DNA of 64,000 nucleotides, taken from positions 7,814,501 through 7,878,500 of the forward strand of contig OY727094.1 in the NCBI GenBank assembly GCA_963402885.1. The letters run 5' to 3'. Below, one piece after another: positions 36,601 to 48,600 of this stretch. Position numbers and translations under genes: made by a program. The first letter of the stretch is position 1, and each line of letters starts with the position of its first letter. The notes under the pieces are model-generated. The model was not told the DNA's origin, made no database searches, and saw only the letters and a program-made list of their open reading frames with translations. This DNA comes from Antedon bifida (taxonomy: Eukaryota; Echinodermata; Crinoidea; Comatulida; Antedonidae).

Positions 36601-39600
36601 AACACACATAAAACATTTATGTTTAAAAAATCACTGCAAATCATTCCCAAGAGAATAAAAAAAGTGTGAGAAAAGGTTGTTCAACTTCAAGTATGAAAGT
36701 ACTGTAAACTCCAAATATGTGGGTATCCTTTGATCATTTGATTGGCTAATTTTTTGTCTAATTGCCATTTGATTGGCTGACTTTTTGTATCCTTGCCATT
36801 TGATTGGCTGACTTTTTGTATCTTTGCCATTTGATTGGCTGATTATTTGTATACTTGCCATTTGATTGGCTGATTTGTTTGTATCCATGACATTTGATAA
36901 AATGACTTTTTGTATCGTTGTCATTTGTTTGGTCGATTTTTAGTATCTCGACGTACCATGCATTATTTTCTTCCAAGTTTTGCTATTTGTAAATACTTTG
37001 AGCGACGCGATTGGTTGGTGAATAATGCACAACCAATCTGTAAAGCTTGGTTCTCACTTGTACACAACAATGTAGGCACAATGCAATTGAGTTGACCAAT
37101 CACAAACACTGTGTTGAGTTCACGTGGGAACCAAGCTTAAGGGATCCACCTCATGGCAAATTTCAGAGAGCATTCGACAACAATCGTTTCAAGAGTGAAA
37201 TGCCGGATCAATTGAATAAAATAATTTACTTAAGGATAGGTTTGTAAAATAATATAAAGTTATATTTTATATTCATTGAATGGGAATAATATTTTCACTC
37301 ACTGAAAGCCTGACTGCTCTATTAGTCTGGGTGTATAATCCTTCACCTCATGAAAATATTAATTCTATTCAACTTTAAAATACAAACATCCACGATGGTA
37401 TTTTTTTCATTTATTGGAGTATGAATATACTTTTGTACCTGAAGTTTAACCACATTTTTATTTTTTGAGAAATCTTGATGGAATAGCTTGAAAAAAATTG
37501 TGTTAGAATGAAGATATTTTAGAAGACAAAAAAGAACTCTTACAGGATGTGGTGCGATACCAAGATGACCAAAGATATCCTTTCTGTATGTTTGACCGAA
37601 CTCGGAATCTGACTACATTGAAGAAGAAGTGAAGAGAAGTATATATACAGTGAATTATAACAAATACAACAAATATTAGTACATTTCATATAACACCTAA
37701 CTAAAGTCCTGTTATTTGATTGGACGATTGAAATATGTGTGCAATGGTACAAATAATTGCATGAAAGATGAACTTGGAAATAGAATTTCATCTTTCATGA
37801 AATTATTTGTACCATTGCACTCATAAACATTCAATATTTGAATACAGGTGCACTCTATAAATAGGGACATTTTAATTGCATGAAGTGTCAGGAGACTATT
37901 GATGAAGCAACAGGGTATAATGAATTTCTTTTTAATTTCTGTGCGTCATGTTTTGCATATCAATGCATGTGTACAAGTCAGGTTTGTATAGATTTCCATT
38001 GCCATCACATCTATGCAAACAAATCAAGTTGTTATTTGTTGTTGATTAAGTGATGAAGACCTATAACAACACTAAATTGACTTGCACACAAGCCTGTACA
38101 AAAATGTTTACTGGGGTTCTTTTTTTCCACAAAATGGAAAACATCGTAAAGAGCTGGACTAATTATTTAACATCTCTTTAGTTTCAGGAAAAACGAAGAT
38201 TTGAACACTCGAACCCCAAAATCTCTTTGTATAGTCTCTTTTGGTGAACTCCATCATGCAATTAAAATATCCTTAATAGCATTACCATACCACAACATCT
38301 GATGTTTTCACAAAATGTGGTGATGCCTGGTAATGAATGCTACAGCATACTTTATTAGTGAGTTTAGGCCTATAGGATTTATTGGAAATTTGTTAATAAC
38401 TTGGCCTGGTGCCAAATTGAAATAAATCAGTCAATAAAGAATTTAAATTGGATTCTTTATTAATAGCTGAAAATGCCTTCTTGCAGCCAATTACTGTAAG
38501 GAAATTTTAAATTTAATATTCATGTAATATAAATTTCATTAATTAAAAACAAAATTCCTCACTATAGGCCTAAATTGTATTATTTACCATCACAAATACT
38601 TTGATATTAGTATACAAAGCCATATTTTAATTCATTTATCTTCATATTATTACCAGATAAATAAAAGCATTACAGATACAGTAGAACTCCTCATTTGGGA
38701 CACCCGTTATTTCTGAGACACCTCTATTTAAGGGCCAACCTCTACTCAAGGGCCAACCTCTACTCAAGGGCCAACCTCTATTCAAGGGCCAACCTCTATT
38801 CAAGGGCCAACCTCTATTCAAGGGCCAACCTCTATTCAAGGGCCAACCTCTATTTAAGGGCCAACCTCTACTCAAGAGCCAACCTCTATTTAAGGAACAA
38901 CCTCTATTCAAGGGTCAACCTCTACTCAAGGGCCAACCTCTATTTAAGGGCCAAGCTCTACTCAAGAGCCAACCTCTATTTAAGGGCCAACCTCTATTCA
39001 AGGGTCAACCTCTACTCAAGGGCCAACCTCTATTTAAGGAACAACCTCTATTCAAGGGTCAACCTCTACTCAAGGGCCAACCTCTATTTAAGGGCCAAGC
39101 TCTACTCAAGAGCCAACCTCTATTTAAGGGCCAACCTCTATTCAAGGGTCAACCTCTACTCAAGGGCCAACCTCTATTTAAGGGCCAAGCTCTACTCAAG
39201 GGCCAACCTCTATTCAAGGGCCAACCTCTATTTAAGGGCCAAGCTCTACTCAAGGGCCAACCTCTATTTAAGGGCCAAGCTCTACTCAAGAGCCAACCTC
39301 TATTTAAATGCCAACCTCTATTTAAAGGCCAACCACTATTTAAATGCCAACCTCTATTTAAAGGCCAACCTCTATTCAAGGGCCAAACTATATTCAGGGA
39401 AATTTTGTTGGGCAGGTGTAATTTTAATAGAAGTTCTACTGCACAAAATATACTGGTATTTGAATAATAGCTGTTATAAAAAAAGCTTTTGTTAATTACA
39501 GTCATTTTTTAAAAACAATATGGTAAACATATTTAAATCAATACAGACATTTTTGTTTGTATCTGGTGGCTGTTGAAAGCCATTTGTTTAATATTTAAAT

Positions 39601-42600
39601 TAAATATATATATTAAAAAAAAAAAACATTATTTATGATGAGAATAATAACAATGTTAGATCATCTAACAGTTATTGTTATTAATGTATGACAGTAAAAA
39701 ATCTTTGAGAAAATTGAAATTCACATAATCCTTTGGATTACTATATTTTACAAGTTATATGTGAAAGGCCCAGTACAACAAGGATCTAATATATTTCAGT
39801 GGCAATCATTATAGTAGGTTGTTCTACATGTTCATAATAACATTGTTTAATGTAGTACATTAATTTGGCTGTCAGTGAGGAGGCAGAAGCCTGTAGTTAA
39901 AAGGATGATGCACATCATTTCTCCGAGAGGTTGACAAATTTCTTGGATGCTACGATTGCAAACGGAATACAATTTTGAATTTAATTTTACTAGTTTCAAT
40001 AATTCTGTACATGATATGTAGGAACATGTTAGGAAAATGAACCCAGATATCAATGCTAAATTTGCGAGTGAACCCCTTCTTTGTATAACCCTATTCAGGG
40101 GACTACCAGTAGTGAAGAGGGAATGCTTTAAAAACTACCTACGCCTATTACGAGGACACCCTGTGATGATTTGGGGAAATCTTCAACCTCAATTCAGAGG
40201 ACATTTGTTGGGTCCTGAATGTTTCCCCTGAATAGGGGTTCTACTATACAATTTTGCAATTCCAGATAAATCATTGGATTGTCTGGATTCAGACAACATT
40301 CAACACCATGTCTCAATAACCGACTGAAACTAACTGTCACTTTGTATTAAGTCTGTATACATAACACACTTTCATAATGACTTGGGTAAATAATTGTTAC
40401 AGATATATACGTATGGTCCGCAAAAGATGCCACAAAAACAGTGCAAACATTATGGTAATTTTATTTTAAGAAAGCAAACATAGAGACAGCAATTGATACG
40501 ACTTTGGTGTATATTGTGATTAAAACAATACACTATTCAGAAAATGGTGTCAGTTGCAGAAGCTATCATGACGTACAGTACATTGTATATTTGGTACATA
40601 ATAATGATATTACAATCAATTCTTTTGAATAGTTACATTTTATTAGGGGGGGTGGGGGGTTGGGGGTAGAGCAGAGTGGTCTCCCACACATCTTTTTTAG
40701 GAATATTTGTAGGAAACTTTTTTTTTATTTACCGTAACTCTATTTTAGATTATAAAATATAAAAAAAAACGGCCATTTATGCATACAAAACAATACAAGG
40801 AAGGTTACCTACGCTAGACAATCAATTTCTATCTACATTAATAAACAAGATTACCATTATTAATATAACCGTAATGACGCTACAATGTTGTATACAAATT
40901 AACTGATAGTGGTATCCAGCCTCATCAATTATAAAATAATAATGAAAATGACATTTTGTTTCATTCTATAATCTAGGCAAGATAAATTTATAACATTTTC
41001 ATAACCAAGATTTAATTTACGTGGCAAATGAGTTGGAAATTTTTTTTGCGACTAACATTGATAATCTATGCAAGTTTTTAATAAACTGGAATTAATTTTG
41101 ATATATCAATTTAGAAAATTTCTTAGAATACTATGAGTTTCATCCCATCAGTAATAATCGTTTGTTAATTTATTAATAGGGAGCCTTCGGTTTGAATGAC
41201 CTAGGACCTACGCATATCGTGAAGTTGGTAATTGTCTAGACTTAAAATCAGTCAAAAATATGTCAAGGAATTTAGTGAAGAAGCATGTGCCAATGTCGCT
41301 GTAAGCGCATAATAATTTAACACAGTTTTCGTAGGTCGTAGGTAGGTGCAAATACCTATCAACCTATTAAACAGAAAACCCAATCCATCAATTCCAAATA
41401 AATAAAATACATTGATTATATACATTTTGAATTTATAAAAAAAACATAGATTTCATCTTTTAGGAATAAAATTTTGGTTAGATATAGGATTTATAATTAA
41501 TATTGAACATTAACTTGCATATAAAAGGCAATTAAGTACCAGAGAAGTATCCAGGATTTTTTAAACTGTGAAGCATGCACTCAAAGAGCATGCTTAGCAC
41601 ACCCCTTGGATCACCCCTAAGTGCCATAAATTTGAGGGTAGGACTTATATATCTAAAGTACTTATATTTGAATCAGAAATGCCCAAAACATGTAGCATCA
41701 TTACATCATCATCATTAGTAGTATAGCAATTGGATTAATATTTTAAAAATAACTTATTCCATTAAATTAAAAAATTAAAAACAATTACTACAAAAAAGCT
41801 CTATTAATTAACCATACTTACACAAAGCAAATAATATTATTAGTAAAGAAGAAAAGTAGAACAACACGAAAGATAGGAATTGATATCTTAACGACAATAG
41901 AATTATAGTGTATGTATGATATGAATTATTCATCCTTGTTGATATGTTCACACCTATTGTGTTTTCGTAGCCAACAACAAACAAAAATTATTATTATCAA
42001 GTAATTGAGTAGTATACTGTATATTCTATTCCTCACATAAAACACAACAAACTCATTTACTTACTTCTCTAATTTGTTTTATGATATATTTTCAATCAAA
42101 ACAAAAACAAAAACGATGAATAAAATCAAACTTTTTTGTTTTTTTTTAAAATAAATAAAGTAACTCTCTTTTTTCAATCCAACCCCTTCCCCACTCCCCT
42201 CACCCAAACATAAAAAAACCACACAATCACAAATAATGAATGTACAAAAAGTGATAAAAAAATTATTACATAAAACCAGAATCCTTGTCTTAAAGACATA
42301 ACCCAGTTTACTATATATTCCTTTAAATTATTAAAACAAATTTTAATCATTATTTTTCCAGGGTGAAAATATATCTTTAAACATTTTTTTTTTTCATAAA
42401 ATGATTTAAATTTACTATTTTTTTAATCTGTACTACTCACCGCTTTGAAACTAATATTGTTTCAAATAATGTTTAAGGTAAACAGACATTTTCTATTTAT
42501 CAACTGGGTAATCAACAAGAATGAATGAAACGGATAACAGTCAATGTCATTCAACACAAATGTTTTTCATCCGCTGGCTAAAATCTAATCACAAGAAAAT

Positions 42601-45600
42601 TTATCTGTGTTGCAGGGAACATGTAATTTGTTAGAAGATCTAAAAATAACAATAAATGAGATTTTTTGAATGATTTGAGTCTATGTGCAAATAGGATTTC
42701 TCTTTTAATGTTATTGGAGATGTAATCTGATGTTTTGTTTACTTCAAAAGATTCTAAGTACATTTTAAAATTGAAGTTTGACATAAAAAAAAAGTTCTTC
42801 TAATAACAGACCTACAGCAAAGAATAAATAGCAGATTCCATTCATATTGTGTATACTGAATTCTTGAAAAGAGTAAAACGATTTCATCATGATACTTTCT
42901 GATATCCTTTTATTGGTAGAACCTTTGTTTTATTGAAACTTTATTTTTCATTCAAAATTATAAAATGTATACAATATTTGAAATCACTCACAATACTTTT
43001 GTCAGTGTCTCAAATCTCAAATTTAAAACCAAGAAATATATTTAACAAAATTAAATAATTTAAAAAATATTAATTATAATTTAGTACCTTTATACTTCAT
43101 TTTAAAAATGTTCACAACTTAACTTAGATATCTATACTGAATATCATTTGCATGCTATAAACCATCAAATAAACTGAATATATCTAATTAATGTTGAGTT
43201 TATTCTACTGCATTTTGGAGGTGCTTTGGATAACTTTATACCGAAGTGTGTGATTTGGTGTGGAGTTACACACAGTACCAATGTTAGTCCCATATTAATT
43301 TGTATTTGAACAAAAATTTAGTCAACAACAACAATTCATCAATGTTAACTGTTTGTCTTATAATACTTAATGTAATATAATTGTAAAAAATGAAATAATA
43401 AATAACATTATGTGTAAGTAAAACTTAAATAGAAATTATTTTTATTGATACTATACCTAACACTAAATTTTTGGTTGTGCCAATATATATCTACTTATAT
43501 TTATTATTATTATATAACTATTGTCTACTTACTGTACATAATTCAAGAAATTGAATAAACTAAATATAAGTCAAATCATCTATCTTAACTGCTTATTTAA
43601 TTTACAGGGTATAAAGCAATAATTATTGTATGTGTGGTGATAAAACTAAAAAAATAACTTTATATTGTATTTTTGCTAGATAATAATTATAAAATAATAA
43701 TTATTAAAATAAATACAATAATAGCATGGAGTAAAAATCCTTTACTTGATGATAATAATTTAAAATTCTGAAATGCAAGTAGAAGTTGTTATATATGATA
43801 ATAATCTGTGAAAAAAAAACCAAATTAAACTTGATTTTATATATTTGAAATAAAATCTAAAGAAAAAGTAATTGTTGTACTTACGTCCTTATCATCCCAG
43901 GCCTTCATGTTGCGTAGAGCTCGTGGCCCGACTGTTCGTCGTCCGTCACCTATTGCGGAATCTTTCCTTTTAGCTGAGAACGAGTATAAAAATATATGTT
44001 TTCAAAGATTTGCTACTAGCAATTAGACATTGTCTCTGTATGTTCATTTTCTTTTAACGAAAATATGCATGTTCTGATATAAATGGTAAAATGGTATTTT
44101 TCTGTTTTATTATTGATACCAATACACCATAAATATAAATTGTACAGTTTTTACAATGTATTACAATTCTTATTTTCATAAATCTATATGTCCATAAAAA
44201 TGTAGTTGTGGTAATTTCTTAAAAGCAACATTTGTTATTATTGTGACATGAACAATTATGAATGCAAGTTTTTTTCCTAATAATACGAAAGTCGTGCAAA
44301 AACTTCAGTAAAATAATGAAAACATTATTATTAATAAATCCGATTTTGAATAGGCAATTTTGTAGTTTTAATAATGCAGAAAAAAACCCCAAACTAATGT
44401 TTTCACTTAAAAAAAGACAAAACAAAATTCAACCAAAAACCCATTGGCTGACAGCCAATTTTGTTATGGGACAAATTAAAATGGCATATTCAAAAAAAAT
44501 AATTTAAGCAATTTTTTTTTCATTTATTTTTCTATTGAAGTGAATAACTTTATTAAAATTGCAAAATGGCCTATTAGATTCTGATTTTATAGATTTTTAT
44601 TTTCCATGATTTTTGGGAGTCAAAGGGAGGAAAAGTGTGCATGCCCTATAATAGTTCTCCATGTCCATAATAGTACGCTCAGACTCGCGCAGTTAATCTA
44701 ACGATGATGATCATTGGTCTTGCTGACATTATGTTTAGTAACTTACAGCGAATGTATATCTTTTGACCTCCAAGATGATAGCTGGGAATTTCCAATGGTA
44801 GAGGTGAGGATGAAGACTCCAGAAACACTTGTATATTGTTAGTGTTGATTTTACGGGTCTCGCACAACGGTTGAATGGCTTCCCTTAAATAATGGAGAAA
44901 AAAAAAGATCACGTAAAAAAAAGATATTCACTTTGATTAAAACAGTAATTGGCAAAAAAAAAAAACTGTAAGCCTAAAAATGAATAATGTTATTGGACAA
45001 AACACAAAAACCTGTGGAAACAACCATCTATTCTATTATAGCCATTTCAAGATATAAAATAACACTGTATTGGAACTCTTCCTCGCACGGCAGCCCAAGT
45101 ATATAAAATAACTATACTGTACATCCATGGCAAACATGGAATACTCTGTCTACACTATCAAACTATTTTGACAACAAAAATGTGATATGGTAGTGATGAC
45201 ATCATCACATTTTCATTTTTTGTCAAGATTTTAATCATATTTTTTTCTATGCAATATCTTGAATGTTGAAATAAAGAATTTTGTTTACTGAAAGAAACAA
45301 GTTAAAGATTTTCTTGCATGAGGTCAAAGGTTATTTCGGAAGACTTTCAGTGACAAATCCATTTGCCCATTATGCTCGAGGGCACTGTAAAGTCAGTAAT
45401 TTACAATTTAGAAAAAGATGTCATTAGCAACATGTTATAGTCATAGGCATGCCATTAAACACCTATGGAACAGTGATTAAAAACCCCCGAAGTGGAATAA
45501 TGAAGTATAAATACGCACATTCTGGATGCGAAAATCATGCGGTGACCGACGCGTAACTGGGTGAAAAATGACATTCAGCACGGTCTTTAATCATCTAAAG

Positions 45601-48600
45601 TATGTATTCTGTTTGAACATGTCACTAAATCATCTTAATGAGTACGCTTCATTCTTCACGACTTTAATTCAAAACAACGCTTTACTAACTGTTTGATGAG
45701 ATTACATGATTTTCTTGGATTTTTGTAGGGCACGTTCTACCAAGATGCGTAGCTATAACAAACAGAAGATTGGCTATTCACAACAACATGGTTAATGTAT
45801 CGCCCAAAATAGGAACTTAAATTTACAAAATTACTTAATTAGTGATCTGGTTGCTATTTATAGACAGTCTCGGGTCTATGTGTAAACAAATAGTAAAAGT
45901 GCAAATCTTTTTTTGCAATTCTTTCATAGTAATTCCTTTCTATTTTTTTTTCAATACAACTTTTCGTTTTCACAATGCGCCCATTGTACAACTCTACCAC
46001 GAGATTTGATATTCTCGTCTTTCTGACAGGTACAAGATAAATTAAAGACACAAGAAAGAATCTACCTTTTAAAGATTAATTCTCTTTATATGTAAATCGT
46101 TTTGATTTAACTTTTCGCTTTATTTTTGTATCTCCATTGAGATCCAGCCACTGATGACATTTCTTCAGTATTTTGCCTTTGGATTTATATGTAAATGTAA
46201 TGAAACTTTTCCACGAAACAATGAAATTTGTAAATCAACTTTACGATCGGTGAATGTTGACCTTCACTATCGAGTCTCATTTATCAAATCAAAGAATAAA
46301 AAAATGTTTATGTAAATCCAGCGATAATCTCCAAATGCATGCTTTGTGCAAAAGCGGATATGGCAATTTCTGCTATTTTAACGATGAAACAGCTTATAAA
46401 TTCTCATTGAATTAATATAAAAAATTTAAATAAAAATATAAAATGCAACCAGACATTATTATTATGAAATCAATTTTTCATGAATGAAGAAATAACTTAT
46501 TTTAAATTCAATTTAGAAACTATTAATTTTTAAAATGGTATGGTTCAGTTTTAACTTTAACAGAATTTTAATTTTAAATATTGATTTGATATTAATTGTA
46601 CTGTAAGATTGGATTTCTAGCCTAGAGATAAATATATCAAAAAAATATTAGCTGTTCATTTGAGCATAATTCATATTTATTTGAGTTGAGTTTTAGTTTC
46701 TCAGGGTCTTGGGTTCAAATCCCGCCAGATGCCACCTTTTTCTTTTCTCATGACACAGACTTTTTAAAGACTCAAAGTTAGAACATACTTGAACTATTAG
46801 AGCCTGTCCAGACCTACAGTACAGTACAGGAGCTTTCATATTAAATTTTACAAGGAAAATATGGAATCCACCTGCTAGGTACAATATTTACAATATGAAA
46901 GTCATGCATCAACGATTTTGACCAGCCAGTCACCAACCATTCAAATTTATTCCAACAAGTCAGATTGTTTCCTCGATCATCAACACTTTAGTTTTTAACG
47001 AAAGCGTTATAAAATCAAATATAAAGAACATTTTTCTGTTACGAGACTAATTATAATGTGACCTTGCTTTACGATACAAAACCAACTGTATGTTTGAATG
47101 TACTCTTTAATCAATAGATTTTTCTTCTGAATATCTATATATCTGGAGATAAACATAATTGTCTAGGCCTTGAATAATAGCTTGGTTTCATTGTGACTCC
47201 ACATAAGAAGGGACAAGCAGAGCTAACAGTACTTAACCTCAAATCTTAAGCTCTTAGATTTAAAACCTCTTAGACCTACAAAAATTATACCCTGTTGATT
47301 TGTCCAAGGAGAAAGGAAATGAATGTCGGACAAATGAATGACTTAATAATTAATACATTATTTGAAACACTTTTTAAGCATTTAACCTAACATTACCAAT
47401 GATTTTAGTGTTTTTCTAAGTTTTTCCCAAGTGTGCCATAACTAAAGTTGTTTGTCAGCAGTCAATAAAATGTTACTTGTTACTATACCATTTTACCTGA
47501 ACAACATTATCAAAATAAAGATTATTATTTTGAGAAAATTGGAGAAAATGTGATGGTGGAATAGAAACAATTTCAGTATGAACTTCTGAATCAGCCACCC
47601 CATAACCTCCACCACCCAACCTTAAGCTCTGTCTACACTATCAAACTAGTTTGGCAAAGTGTGATGTGCCCAAATATGGTAGTGGTATGCCCAAATATGG
47701 TAGTGATATGACATCATCATGTCCATATATTGGCAAATTACCTTTTGTTGTCACATAAAGTTTGAAAGTGTAGACAAGGTTTTACCAGCGTACATGCTGG
47801 TTATGTATGTGAAAGAAGAAGAAAAAAAGAACCCAACAACCACCAACCTGAGAGATTTGTTTTTTATTGATTGGACTTTCACGACTTCTTTAGCTCCCAA
47901 GATTTCAAGGTCCACATGGAAAAATTCTCTCATACGCTAGAAAAAAAAGGTCGTAAAATGTCATTTTAAGAAAAAAAAAATCAAATTTAATGAAGAATAT
48001 ACTTATTCAAAAAAGTGTATAAATTGTTCATGAATTTTAAGCAAAATGCGTCTAATGTGTAATTATGGATTTTGAAAGTATAATTTCATAATAGTCAAAA
48101 TGATGAAAAAATGGTGCAGATTTATGTACCTGGCTAAACATAAGCAGAAAAATGACAATAATTTGCAACTTTGAAAATTAATTGTAGTGATTAAAAAATA
48201 CATTGACAAATATGATTAATTGAAAAAAAAATGAATTGATTATTATTATTATTATTTTTTGAAAAAGCATTTAAAAAAAATGTAGTTACTTTTGTTTATT
48301 TGTTATATTATAAATTAATTATATTTTAAAAACTATATATATGATTCATATTAAAACCTCTATATTTTTTGTAAATTGTCATTAATTTTAATAGGTTTTT
48401 TTTATCCAGAATAAGATAGTTTGATAGTCAGATATAAATTGTAAAAAAAGTTATTAAAATCAATTTATTTACAAGTTTATAATAAAATTCTATACATTTA
48501 AAAAAATTATTTTAAATCATTTTATATTTAGAACTATCTTTTTTTTTTTAAATTAATATTATATTCTGTACCTTCTGTACCAGACATTGAAATATTTTAT

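Larger units (their letters stand above)
35075..37543 (-). other. RhoGEF intron between duplicated exons A and B
   Basis: About 2.5 kb carrying two 30-bp minisatellites and a family B element. No exon seen. Confidence 0.7.
37613..43884 (-). other. RhoGEF intron, 6.3 kb
   Basis: It holds the hairpin, the 18-bp minisatellite element, a family G element, a G-rich tract near 40650 and an imperfect inverted repeat near 41190-41350 (CCTAGGACCTACG and CGTAGGTCGTAGGTAGG). No exon seen. Confidence 0.65.
44884..47847 (-). other. RhoGEF intron, 3 kb
   Basis: It contains two family A copies, repeat H copy 2 and a SINE fragment. No exon seen. Confidence 0.65.

Noticed and set aside
35510-39392. CRISPR-like arrays
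   Set aside because: The repeats are head-to-tail minisatellites without unique spacers, in an animal genome.
38695-39495. 266-residue plus-strand frame with RANLYS repeats and minus-strand NRGWPL frames
   Set aside because: They follow from an 18-bp minisatellite without stops. Both strands are equally open, there are no splice or start signals, and it lies in an intron.
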